A DNA stretch of 64,000 nt. Source: an uncultured Ruminococcus sp. GTDB taxonomy: Bacteria; Bacillota; Clostridia; Oscillospirales; Ruminococcaceae. This document shows, piece after piece, positions 33,304 to 41,821 of the stretch. The position numbers and the translations under genes are program-made. The stretch covers positions 82,820-146,819 of the forward strand of contig CAMVRM010000002.1 in NCBI GenBank assembly GCA_947169885.1. The letters are read 5' to 3'. The first letter of the stretch is position 1. Every line of letters begins with the position of its first letter. The notes below the pieces were generated by a model that was not told where the DNA came from, did no database searches, and worked only from the letters and a program-made list of their open reading frames with translations.

Positions 33304-34989
33304 ATGTCATCTCAGGCACAGAAGCCTACCGAGCAGAAGCTCAAACCAAAGCTGTTCTCAGTCATGAAAAACTACTCAAAGGAGCAGTTCTTCAAAGATG
33401 TCACCGCAGGTATCATAGTTGCGATAATCGCACTTCCGCTCTCGATAGCCTTAGCGCTTGCATCGGGTGTCGGACCTGAACAGGGACTTTACACCGCTAT
33501 CGTTGCAGGTTTCATTGTCTCGTTCTTTGGAGGAAGCCGTGTACAGATCGCAGGACCTACCGCCGCATTTGCCACGATCGTTGCAGGCATCGTGGCGACC
33601 GAGGGAATGGACGGGCTTGTTATCTCGACCATTATGGCAGGCATCATCATGATAATAATGGGCTTGTGTCACTTTGGTGCGCTGATAAAATATATCCCCG
33701 GCACTATCACGAGCGGTTTCACTTTCGGCATTGCCGTAACGATACTCATAGGACAAGTGAAGGACTTCTTCGGACTGACGTTCAGACATTCGCCTGTCGA
33801 GACTGTTGACAAGATAAAAGAGATAGCACTCTGTTTCGGCACGCTCAATCCGCAGGCTCTTCTTGTGGGAGGGGTTTCGCTTGCAATACTTATCCTGTGG
33901 CCTAAGAAGCTGGAGAAGATACCTGCCTCGCTGATAGCTGTTATAGTCGGCTCGGTAATGGTGGGCGTGTTCGATATGAAAGTCAACACGATCGGCAGTC
34001 TTTACAGCGTTTCAAAGCAGCTGCCGCCTTTCACTGTTCCGCATTTCACATTCGGAAAAGTCAAGGCTCTGCTGCCGAACGCTTTCACGATAGCTATTCT
34101 TGCCGCAGTTGAATCGCTGCTTTCCTGCGTTGTTTCTGACGGCATGATAGGTTCAAAGCACCGCTCGAACATGGAACTTGTGGCTCAGGGCGCTGCGAAC
34201 ATCGGTTCTGCGCTGTTCGGCGGCATACCTGCAACGGGCGCTATCGCAAGAACTGCCGCAAACGTCAAGAACGGCGGCCGCACACCTGTTTCGGGCATGG
34301 TGCATTCGGTAGTAGTGCTGATAATTCTCTGCCTGCTCATGGACAAGGCTTCGCTCATACCCATGCCGACAATTGCGGCTATACTTTTCGTGGTAGCTTA
34401 TAATATGTGCGGCTGGAGAACTATCCGCAACACGATAAAGACCGCTCCGAAAAGCGACATTGCAGTGCTTTTCGTAACGCTCGTATTTACAGTCGTGTTC
34501 GATCTGGTGGTAGCGATAGGTGTCGGAATGGTAATGGCGGCTCTGCTGTTCATGAAGCGTATGGCTGATGTGACGGAAGCGCACGCATGGGTGGACGTTG
34601 ACGATGAGGACACCGACCCCGACAATATATTGCTAAAAAAGATACCACACAACACAAGAGTTTACGAAATAAACGGTCCTATGTTCTTTGCGGCATCCGA
34701 TAAGTTCAGTTATATGCTTTCGGACAAGAACATTGACGTTCTGTGCATACGCATGAGGAATGTTCCTGCGATCGATGCGGCAGGCGTTGAAACGCTCATG
34801 GGCATAGTAAGGCGCTGTGAGAAGCATGATGTCAAGGTCATTTTCTCACACGTCAACGAACAGCCGATGCACGCCATGGAAAAAGCAGGCTTCATCGAGC
34901 ATATGGGTAAGGAGAACTTCTGCGATCACATCGACACTGCACTTCTGCGTGCCGAGGAGATAGAAGAACAGATCTGCGCCGCAAGATAA
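33304..34989 (+). CDS. SulP family anion transporter with STAS domain
   Basis: 561 aa from the second ATG (33304): AGAGGT at 33291-33296 is seven bases upstream of it but only one from the ATG at 33298. The membrane domain has the SulP signatures DVTAGIIVAIIALPLSIALALASGVGPEQGLYTAI (split), VQIAGPTAAFATIVAG and NIGSALFGGIPATGAIARTAANVK. A STAS domain follows (RVYEINGPMFFAASDKF, PAIDAAGVETLMGI, VIFSHVNEQP). SulP members carry sulfate, bicarbonate or other anions; the substrate is not decided by sequence. Its leader carries the long family A element. Confidence 0.93.
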   Translation: MSSQAQKPTEQKLKPKLFSVMKNYSKEQFFKDVTAGIIVAIIALPLSIALALASGVGPEQGLYTAIVAGFIVSFFGGSRVQIAGPTAAFATIVAGIVATEGMDGLVISTIMAGIIMIIMGLCHFGALIKYIPGTITSGFTFGIAVTILIGQVKDFFGLTFRHSPVETVDKIKEIALCFGTLNPQALLVGGVSLAILILWPKKLEKIPASLIAVIVGSVMVGVFDMKVNTIGSLYSVSKQLPPFTVPHFTFGKVKALLPNAFTIAILAAVESLLSCVVSDGMIGSKHRSNMELVAQGAANIGSALFGGIPATGAIARTAANVKNGGRTPVSGMVHSVVVLIILCLLMDKASLIPMPTIAAILFVVAYNMCGWRTIRNTIKTAPKSDIAVLFVTLVFTVVFDLVVAIGVGMVMAALLFMKRMADVTEAHAWVDVDDEDTDPDNILLKKIPHNTRVYEINGPMFFAASDKFSYMLSDKNIDVLCIRMRNVPAIDAAGVETLMGIVRRCEKHDVKVIFSHVNEQPMHAMEKAGFIEHMGKENFCDHIDTALLRAEEIEEQICAAR

Positions 34990-35010
34990 CACAAGTCACC
35001 TACATAATAA

Positions 35011-35058
35011 CAAACGCCATAGTATCAACGCTTGGAAGATACTATGGCGTTTGCCTTT
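35011..35058. terminator. Bidirectional terminator
   Basis: A 16-bp stem (CAAACGCCATAGTATC and complement) between the convergent SulP and esterase genes. On the plus strand it is followed by CCTTTTG. Confidence 0.85.
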
Positions 35059-35081
35059 TGGGGGTTATGTAAGTAATACGC

Positions 35082-38000
35082 TTATTTGATGTAGCCTGAA
35101 AGACCGTTTATGTTTGCGGACTTGACAGCATTTGCGATAACGCCTGCTACAACTTTTGCGCCATTCTCATTGAAGTGGGTCATATCCTTGAAATCGCCGA
35201 AGGTGTAGCCCATGTGATAAGAACGTGCAGTGTCATAGCCTACCGAATTGTAGTGGTTTACAAGTGCTGCGTTTGCGTCAACGAAAGGAACGTTGTACTT
35301 TGAGGACAGCTGTTTCAGAGCGTTGGTGTAGTTGGTGTAGTTTGCAACGAATTTGCCGCCCGAGTAGGAGTTGCCGTTGAGCGTGCAGGACATGAGGACG
35401 GGAGTTACGCCCTTTGCCTTGCAGTCGTTGATGAAGATAGTCATGTAGTACTCATAAGAGCCGCTTGTGGGGTTGTTCACGTTTCCGCAAACAGGAGCGT
35501 ATCTGTCGGCGTTGGACGAACCCGAATCGTTGATAGCGAACTGGATAATAACGAAGTCGCCTGCTTTCATCGAGTCAACGATGCCCTGCCATCTGCCCTC
35601 GTCATAAGCTTTCTTGGAGGAGCGTCCTGCCATTGATCTGTTGTCGAGGGTGATGCCGCTGTTCAGGTGGTCTGCGAGGTAGTAGCCCCAGCCCTGTATA
35701 GGACCGCCGTTCTGCGACTGCTTGCTTGCGTTGTAGTACATGGTAGTGGAGTCGCCCAGCAGGAACAGTGTAGGATCACTTCCTGTGGGAACGCCTGACT
35801 GTCCTGCGTTGGGATCGTAAGTTTCTGCGATAGGCTCGTCAGTGAGGTCTACGGTGATGTAGTCGAGGTTAGGACAGCCTTCGTCAACAGCGGACACGAG
35901 CTTAATGGTGTTTGCGCCTGCAACGAGCGGAAGAACTATGCCCATTTCGCTCCATGTATCCCAATTGCCTGTGCCTGTGAAGGACTGTAACCAGTAGTTC
36001 TGTTCGTTGCCGTTTACGTAAACATAGCCCTTGCGGTCGGTAGTCGAACCGTTGGCATATCTGATGTGGGTCATGTAGTTGCCTGACTTCTTTGCGTTAA
36101 CGGTGAATGTTATGCTGCTGCCCTTAACGTTGTCGAGGTTTACAAATCCGATGTTCGAGGAAGATCCCATTGAAGCGTCAGTCTTTGTGAAGCCGTCATG
36201 GTTGGATTCTGCGTAACCCTGATCCCATGTCTGGTCAACTGCGAAGTAGTAGTCAGCCCATGGGTCGGCAGGTTCAGTCTCACGGGAAGTCGGGAGACTT
36301 GCAAGCCCTGCGAGGTAAGAAAGGATAAAGCTTGCATCATCGTCAGTCAGCTGACCGTCGGGAACGCCCTGTTCGGAACTGCTGACATCAGCGTTTATCT
36401 TGCCCTGCTCTGTAAGAGGGAAGCTGTTCGGCTGTGCAAGATACTGCTTGACTGCGATAGCATCATAGGTATCCACAACGCCGTCAATGTTGGCATCGCC
36501 TGCGAAATAATCAGCTTCAACAGGTTCAGGCTGGGGTTCGGGCTGAGAAACAGGCCACTCGACTTCCTCAACGATCCAGCTCTGGCAGGGGTGTCCGTTG
36601 ACTTCCCACTGCTGAACGTTTGCGCCCGAGTAGGTGTAAGCGCTGGCAACTTCGATAGCGCCCTTATCGCCCGAGCAGCGTGAGATCATGGTGTAACTGC
36701 CGTCCTTGTTCTCGAAGAACCTGAACCACTGTGCGCCTGTGTTGGTGTTGGTGTTAAGAGCGATGTTTGCGCCCGAGTCCTTGCTGCCGCCCGTAACATC
36801 GAGCAGGTAGGTCTGACCGTCGCCGAGGTATGACCATATCTCGTAGTAGTTATAGCCCTTGTGTTTGAGTCTCCATACGTTCCAGTCGCCGACAATATCG
36901 CCGCCCCACTGCTGAACGTTTGCGCCTGCCTGAGCAGCGCCGTCCTTGACTTCGAGGTAAAGACCGCTGTTGACGTTCTTGAAGCGGTAAGCTTTTGAGG
37001 TGTCCATGGTAACAGGCTCTCTGCCTATCTTGACAAGACCGTTCATAAGTTCAGCGAGCTTCTGTGCGCCGAGTTTGCTCTGGTGGAGGTCATCGCCGCT
37101 TGCGTAGTAAGCACCCATTCCGTCATAGCCTACCGAAACTCCGAAGTTCTGCCATGCTGTGAACAGGTCGACTACCTGAACATTTTCCGAAGCGCCTATT
37201 TTGTCGAGGTCGCCGCCGAACCAGCGTCCGCCGAGCAGGGGATTTCTCTGCAAGTCGCTTCTTCTGCCCTGCTGTTTAACGAGGATAACTTCCATGCCTT
37301 TTTTCTTAGCTTCCTGAGTCATGTAAGTAACGCTCTCGATGTATTTTTCCTCAGTGGTGTAGCTTTTGTTGGTATCGTTTATACCGATAGAGATTATGTA
37401 GTAGTCGCCCGACTTTCCGTAAGTTTTGATAGCATCGAACTGTCCGCCGCCGATGAATCCCGCAGCGTACTGACCGCTTGAAGCCATGTTTCTTACGATA
37501 TAGCCCGAGTCCTTAACATAGTCGCCGAAGAACTGTCCCCAGCCGTGCTGACTTGAATCAGCTACATTATAATAGTTGGCAACGGTGGAGTCGCCGCATA
37601 TCCATACTGTGGGGTTTGTCACGCCTGTTGTGTTGAGCTGTTTGATTTCCAGCGCACTCATCGTATGCGCATAACCCGACTTGCCCTCACACGCCATGAT
37701 ATTCAGCTGACCGTCAGTGACGGGTATCTGGAAAGTGTCGTAAGCGTTGTTGCCTGTCAGGTTTATGAGCTGGAGCATATTCTCCGCTCTGACAGAAGTT
37801 CTGTTGGTGTTGCCGAGGGTGACTTTGATCTCGTAAAGACCGTTCGGCAGGTCAACGTTGAACGTGTTGCCGAGAGAAGTGTTTTTGAACTGCACCGCAT
37901 CACTCAGCGCCCCCGAACCCGATGCACTGACGTTAGCCATGTTGCCCGTCTGTGCAAAGCCGTAGCCCTTTGATGCGTTGTAGCCGTCGGAAGCTGAAAC

Positions 38001-38168
38001 TCCTGTGTAGCCGCTTGCAGTGCCGCCGCCGCCGAAGTCGAACTTCCAGTTTGCCGTTGCCGCTTGTGCTTCGATAGCAGGCGGCGAAGCGGACAGTCCT
38101 GCCCATGCAAAGCCTGACAAAGCCATTGCAGCCGAGACAAGACCGCTCAAAAGTTTTTTGACCTTCAT
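35082..38168 (-). CDS. Cellulosomal double SGNH (CE12-like) esterase with internal dockerin
   Basis: 1028 aa from ATG 38166-38168, preceded by GGAGG. Order: signal peptide; beta-sandwich domain (about 40-170); SGNH esterase 1 (WICGDSTVANYY about 190, GINDTNK, DDLHQSKLG); ricin-type lectin repeat (about 390-536, QQW motifs); dockerin (about 550-625) with GDANIDGVVDTYDAIAVKQYL and a second loop DVSSSEQGVPDGQLTDDD; CBM35 (about 639-776); SGNH esterase 2 (FLLGDSTTMYYNASK about 804, FAINDSG, HFNENGA). The GDST-GxND-DxxH pattern fits rhamnogalacturonan or xylan acetyl esterases. The protein removes acetyl groups from plant polysaccharide outside the cell, docked in a cellulosome. The dockerin sits in the middle instead of at an end. 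Confidence 0.92.
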   Translation of the reverse strand: MKVKKLLSGLVSAAMALSGFAWAGLSASPPAIEAQAATANWKFDFGGGGTASGYTGVSASDGYNASKGYGFAQTGNMANVSASGSGALSDAVQFKNTSLGNTFNVDLPNGLYEIKVTLGNTNRTSVRAENMLQLINLTGNNAYDTFQIPVTDGQLNIMACEGKSGYAHTMSALEIKQLNTTGVTNPTVWICGDSTVANYYNVADSSQHGWGQFFGDYVKDSGYIVRNMASSGQYAAGFIGGGQFDAIKTYGKSGDYYIISIGINDTNKSYTTEEKYIESVTYMTQEAKKKGMEVILVKQQGRRSDLQRNPLLGGRWFGGDLDKIGASENVQVVDLFTAWQNFGVSVGYDGMGAYYASGDDLHQSKLGAQKLAELMNGLVKIGREPVTMDTSKAYRFKNVNSGLYLEVKDGAAQAGANVQQWGGDIVGDWNVWRLKHKGYNYYEIWSYLGDGQTYLLDVTGGSKDSGANIALNTNTNTGAQWFRFFENKDGSYTMISRCSGDKGAIEVASAYTYSGANVQQWEVNGHPCQSWIVEEVEWPVSQPEPQPEPVEADYFAGDANIDGVVDTYDAIAVKQYLAQPNSFPLTEQGKINADVSSSEQGVPDGQLTDDDASFILSYLAGLASLPTSRETEPADPWADYYFAVDQTWDQGYAESNHDGFTKTDASMGSSSNIGFVNLDNVKGSSITFTVNAKKSGNYMTHIRYANGSTTDRKGYVYVNGNEQNYWLQSFTGTGNWDTWSEMGIVLPLVAGANTIKLVSAVDEGCPNLDYITVDLTDEPIAETYDPNAGQSGVPTGSDPTLFLLGDSTTMYYNASKQSQNGGPIQGWGYYLADHLNSGITLDNRSMAGRSSKKAYDEGRWQGIVDSMKAGDFVIIQFAINDSGSSNADRYAPVCGNVNNPTSGSYEYYMTIFINDCKAKGVTPVLMSCTLNGNSYSGGKFVANYTNYTNALKQLSSKYNVPFVDANAALVNHYNSVGYDTARSYHMGYTFGDFKDMTHFNENGAKVVAGVIANAVKSANINGLSGYIK

Positions 38169-38215
38169 TCTGATTCCTCCAATTCTTTTTTTGGCTATAA
38201 CATTTAGCAAATATC

Positions 38216-38244
38216 ATTATATCATATGAACCTTTGAAAATCAA
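38216..38244 (-). promoter_or_regulatory. Promoter of the esterase gene
   Basis: On the minus strand TTGATT (38239-38244), 17 bp, TATAAT (38216-38221), about 48 bases from the start codon. Confidence 0.8.
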
Positions 38245-38401
38245 TAACCAACTTGTAAAGTTTTGTATCAGATAAATGAATTTTTACAAAATAAGTGCAG
38301 GAATTTTATGCAATATTGTTTTGGAATGGTGGAACTTAATGCTTCTTTTGTGCTATATTCATAAAAAATATATACAAAATACACAAAAGTAGCGATTTCA
38401 C

Positions 38402-38430
38402 TTGAAGAATTTGAAAGAGTATGATATAAT
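38402..38430 (+). promoter_or_regulatory. Promoter of the VOC gene
   Basis: TTGAAG (38402-38407), 17 bp, TATAAT (38425-38430). Confidence 0.8.
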
Positions 38431-38484
38431 TGGAGTGTAAACAAATTGTTTCCTAAATTTTACTATTACAGGAGGGATTTCTAA

Positions 38485-38853
38485 ATGAAGATCACAACTT
38501 TTAATCCGCTTATTTTTACCAAGGACGCAAAGCCGCTTATCGAGCTGTTTGAAGCGCTGGGTTTTGAGGTCAAGCACACCAAAGAAGGCATAAACAGCGA
38601 ATCCACGACAAATTACCGTCTGAAAGACTCAAACGGCTTTCATCTGGACATCACCGAAACGGACAAGACCCCCGGGGATCGTTGCAGTATCCGCATGAAC
38701 GTTGACAGCTATGACGAAGCCTACAAGCTTTTGCAGGAGCACGGCTTCAAGACCTATCAGGACACGGGCAGGGTGGAAACTTCGTCATCGTCTATCTCTA
38801 TCATGAAGTCGCCCACGGGATTTTCCATCAATATCTCTGAGCATAAAAAGTGA
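38485..38853 (+). CDS. VOC (glyoxalase/bleomycin-resistance fold) protein
   Basis: 122 aa, GGAGGG at 38471-38476. It shows the VOC layout of paired beta-alpha-beta units: NPLIFTKDAKPLIELFEALGFEVKHT, FHLDITE, then SIRMNVDSYDEAYKLLQEHGFKTY and SPTGFSINI. Metal ligand positions are only partly populated (His in FHLDI; no clear partner Glu), so it may bind a small molecule rather than catalyse. Monocistronic. Confidence 0.8.
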   Translation: MKITTFNPLIFTKDAKPLIELFEALGFEVKHTKEGINSESTTNYRLKDSNGFHLDITETDKTPGDRCSIRMNVDSYDEAYKLLQEHGFKTYQDTGRVETSSSSISIMKSPTGFSINISEHKK

Positions 38854-38923
38854 CGATATAGTGTGATATTTCAACAGTGCCATTCTCTGAAATAAATGTT
38901 ATGAAAACAAGGAGGTCTTTAAG

Positions 38924-40465
38924 ATGAAAAAGAACCTTATGAAGCGCACGCTTGCAGGAACGCTTGCAGTTATGACAGTCGCAGGTACTGTGCCTGCTGA
39001 TCTTTACATGAATGATCTTTTCGGAACAGCGGTCATAAACGCAAGTGCCGATGAGCAGGGCGATGACATTACTTCCGAAAAAACGGTAAATTTTTCCGAG
39101 ATAAAGAAATACACTTTCCTTGAAGCGGGGACGACGATCATGTTCGACAAACCGGCGGAGTTTGAGTTTTCCAACGGAGAAATGATTGCTGAGAACTTTG
39201 AAGTAGGCGATACTTACGTTATCCCTGTGAGGTCTTATGTTGCGTATTATTATAACAATGCCAGCAGAAAATATATAGCTCTGTTTGCCGATGCAGGCGA
39301 TTTTGTATATGACAGCGAGACCGAGAGTTTCAAGTGCAATAACACAGACAAGCCTTATTCGGGGAGCGTTTTTGAATATACTGCGGAGGAAGACTGTGCT
39401 TTTTGCGTAATGAACTATGAAAAACGTGAATTTAGCTATTATCACCTGATAGTTGACGGCAAAGGATTTTGTACGGTATATGATGAAGGGAGAGGTTATC
39501 TGAATCTTAAAAAAGGTCAGAAGATCACTGCTGTATACTGTAAATGTTCTGTCGATCCTAATGGTTCAGAACCTGCTGAGATAAAGATCACCGATATTTT
39601 TGAGCCTGCTTTGGTCGAGGCTGTTCCGCATACCTGTGATGAGGACGGAACTGTTGAACATTACGTAGATGAAGACGGCGTAAAATATGTCTTAGAACGT
39701 GGTATGTATTTCAGTCAGACCGATGAAGAACTTGCTGACCCTGCCGCTCACACCTACGGCGAGCCTGTCTGGAAGTGGGACGGCACTGACAAAGCAACAG
39801 CTACATTTGAGTGCGAACACGGCGATTCGCAGGATATTGTTGAAGCTGTGATAACTGCTGAGACAAACGGCGGCATGACCGTTTATACCGCAACAGTTGA
39901 ATTCGGCGAAAAGACTTACACCGACACTAAGACTGTTTATAACGTTGTCAAGCCCGAGTATATTGCAGGAGACGGCTGTGTGAAGCTTACATGGGATGCT
40001 GTTGAGGGTGCTGAGAAATACGCTGTCTGCGGTTATGTAAGCGGAAAGTGGCAGCTGATCGACGAAGGTTACACAACTTCGTATATCCTGAACGGCTTGA
40101 AGTCGGGCAATGAGTATAAGGTGGCTGTTATCGCAAAGATAAACGGCAAGTGGGTCAGGGACTTCTCGGAAGCGATCACCGTTTCACCAAAGGCGAAAGT
40201 CGGACTGCCCGAACTGACTGTTACCGCACAGAACAACAGGTTAGTGCTTGACTGGACGGCTGTTGAGGGCGCTGAGAAATACGGCGTGGCTGTTTACATC
40301 TCGGGCAAGTGGAAAGTACAGGCTTACACAGATGCCGATGTTACGACTTTCACTTCTCCAAAGCTTTCGGCAGGCACTTACAAAATGGTTGTCTGCGCAA
40401 AGGTGAACGGCAAGTGGAACACCAAAAACATCAATTCAGGAGCTGTTGAGTGTACTATCGAATAA
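38924..40465 (+). CDS. Secreted protein with two C-terminal FN3-like modules
   Basis: 513 aa, AAGGAGG before the ATG. Signal peptide to about residue 42. The first 290 residues are of unknown fold, with a Cys-rich stretch (FCVMNYEKREFSYYHL, KGFCTVYDEGRG, VYCKCSVDPNG). Two FN3-like repeats close the protein: VKLTWDAVEGAEKYAVCGYVSGKW and LVLDWTAVEGAEKYGVAVYISGKW, each ending ...VNGKW. Such modules are common in Ruminococcus extracellular proteins. No anchor or dockerin visible, so it is probably secreted. Confidence 0.82.
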   Translation: MKKNLMKRTLAGTLAVMTVAGTVPADLYMNDLFGTAVINASADEQGDDITSEKTVNFSEIKKYTFLEAGTTIMFDKPAEFEFSNGEMIAENFEVGDTYVIPVRSYVAYYYNNASRKYIALFADAGDFVYDSETESFKCNNTDKPYSGSVFEYTAEEDCAFCVMNYEKREFSYYHLIVDGKGFCTVYDEGRGYLNLKKGQKITAVYCKCSVDPNGSEPAEIKITDIFEPALVEAVPHTCDEDGTVEHYVDEDGVKYVLERGMYFSQTDEELADPAAHTYGEPVWKWDGTDKATATFECEHGDSQDIVEAVITAETNGGMTVYTATVEFGEKTYTDTKTVYNVVKPEYIAGDGCVKLTWDAVEGAEKYAVCGYVSGKWQLIDEGYTTSYILNGLKSGNEYKVAVIAKINGKWVRDFSEAITVSPKAKVGLPELTVTAQNNRLVLDWTAVEGAEKYGVAVYISGKWKVQAYTDADVTTFTSPKLSAGTYKMVVCAKVNGKWNTKNINSGAVECTIE

Positions 40466-40512
40466 TCAATGAATTCATAATAATTTTTCCTCTATTATAA
40501 AATGTTTTTGCG

Positions 40513-40552
40513 AAAGACTGTCGATCCTTTTCGGGGGATCGGCGGTCTTTTT
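40513..40552 (+). terminator. Rho-independent terminator
   Basis: AAAGACTGTCGATCC pairs with GGATCGGCGGTCTTT (G-U pairs included), followed by TT and preceded by an A-run. It ends the FN3 protein transcript. Confidence 0.85.
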
Positions 40553-40565
40553 GCTAAAAAAATAC

Positions 40566-40594
40566 TTGACAATTCTTAACAAAAATGTTATAAT
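40566..40594 (+). promoter_or_regulatory. Consensus promoter of the fumarate reductase operon
   Basis: TTGACA (40566-40571), 17 bp, TATAAT (40589-40594): full consensus. The family B element begins 23 bases later. Confidence 0.9.
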
Positions 40595-40617
40595 AAAAGA
40601 GCAAATAATCAGCATTT

Positions 40618-40778
40618 TATAGCAATACAAGAAAATAGCAGCATAAAGATTTCGAGAGAAAATTTCACAGTGCAAGGAAAACGACCGCAGTTGGGCTGTC
40701 GCCCTGCAAGGGAGTTTGACGCAGCAATGTGGAATTTTATCCGAAAGATTTGTGTTGGTATTTTCTTGGATTGCTATA
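40618..40778. repeat. Family B palindromic element, long form
   Basis: 161 bases. The ends TATAGCAATACAAGAAAATA and complement of TATAGCAATCCAAGAAAATA form a nearly perfect terminal repeat; the inner flanks also pair (AAGATTTCGAGAGAAAATTTC with a complementary stretch). The centre (40685-40711) is the same bulged hairpin as in long family A copies, with one swapped base pair. It occupies most of the leader between promoter and first gene. Confidence 0.9.
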
Positions 40779-40813
40779 TATAGTTTATATCGGTGAGAAA
40801 CGGAGGGAATGCC

Positions 40814-41269
40814 ATGCGTATCGGAAGACATATCGTTGTTGTGGCGGCGGCACTGCTTTTGCTGCTGGGTCTGCCGCTCGCTGTTTTCAGGAACACTGCA
40901 CAGCAAACTGACGGTGGTTCGGGCGAGTTTGTCGTTCTGATAAACCGTGAGCTTCACCCCGATGATAAGGAAATAGGAAAGCTGGAGAAATTATTTGCAG
41001 ACGGTCAGGCTGATGGGCTTGACACTGACGGAATAAAGTTTGCAGTCTCACCCGAAGATGCGGCAGGGCTTGCATTTGCCGAGCGCCTGTTAAAACCCGA
41101 TGATACGGCGGCGCTGACGGGCGATGACACTACGCTGATGCTTTCTAAGGCTGAGAACGGCTTGTTCGATGTGATAGTTATGTCGAAAGAACTTGCCGAC
41201 AGCAGCAAAGCGGAGACTGTGGCAAAAAAGACCAACGCCGAAATGTTCTGCGTTAAAGGAGAAACGTAA
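40814..41269 (+). CDS. Membrane-anchored protein of unknown function, first gene of the frd operon
   Basis: 151 aa from the ATG at 40814, which follows GGAGGG; a GTG seven codons upstream precedes that site. One N-terminal membrane segment or uncleaved signal (about 8-28), then a soluble domain of about 115 residues outside the cell (FVVLINRELHPDDKEIGKLEKLF, LFDVIVMSKELADSSKAETVAKK). No heme, flavin or metal motif visible. Its stop overlaps the frdC start by one base, so it is part of the same unit and might help assemble or tune the fumarate reductase. Confidence 0.75.
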   Translation: MRIGRHIVVVAAALLLLLGLPLAVFRNTAQQTDGGSGEFVVLINRELHPDDKEIGKLEKLFADGQADGLDTDGIKFAVSPEDAAGLAFAERLLKPDDTAALTGDDTTLMLSKAENGLFDVIVMSKELADSSKAETVAKKTNAEMFCVKGET

Positions 41270-41820
41270 TGAGAAAAGTCAATGCGATAGTCAGCATGGG
41301 AATGTTTCTCATGTTTCTGATACACGCCGCAATGGGCAGTTTGCAGCTTGCAGGGCTGATAAAGGGCGGTTCGGCGGCGATTATAGGTTCGGCGTTCCTG
41401 CTGTTTATACTTATGCTTATCCACATTGTTATAGGGATAAAGCTTCTTATCGACACAAAAAAAGCTGTCGGGCGCTCGGGAGCAAGCTATTTCAAGGAGA
41501 ACAAGCTGTTCTGGATAAGGCGGATAAGCGGTGCTGCGATAGTGATCTTTATGGCACTGCACGTTATGTATTTTACGGGCGGCATCAAGGACGGCGTGTT
41601 CAGGTTTCTGCGGTTCGGAGCATTGCAGCTTACCGAACAGCTTCTTCTGGTGCTGTCGGTGGCAGTTCATGTTATCACGAACATAAAGCCGCTCATGCTC
41701 GCTTTCGGCGGCAAAGACCGCAGAGAAACGGCGCTTGACATCTTGCTGGTGCTTTCGGCGATCCTGCTCCTTTCGGCGGCAGGGTTCGTGATCTATTTTA
41801 TCAGGTGGGCGGTTTTCTGA
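41269..41820 (+). CDS. frdC: Fumarate reductase/succinate dehydrogenase cytochrome b subunit
   Basis: 183 aa with five membrane segments (about 4-28, 36-60, 85-103, 122-140, 156-180). Histidines at 19, 52, 98 and 134 each lie inside one of the first four segments, the pattern of diheme cytochrome b subunits that bind menaquinone (as in Wolinella FrdC and Bacillus SdhC). The start overlaps the previous stop by one base and the next gene begins two bases after its stop. The direction of catalysis in a fermenting anaerobe is expected to be fumarate to succinate. Confidence 0.85.
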   Translation: MRKVNAIVSMGMFLMFLIHAAMGSLQLAGLIKGGSAAIIGSAFLLFILMLIHIVIGIKLLIDTKKAVGRSGASYFKENKLFWIRRISGAAIVIFMALHVMYFTGGIKDGVFRFLRFGALQLTEQLLLVLSVAVHVITNIKPLMLAFGGKDRRETALDILLVLSAILLLSAAGFVIYFIRWAVF

Positions 41821-41821
41821 C

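Noticed and set aside
38828..39445. Long minus-strand frame opposite the FN3 protein gene
   Set aside because: It is a shadow of the plus-strand coding sequence, which has a ribosome binding site and signal peptide.
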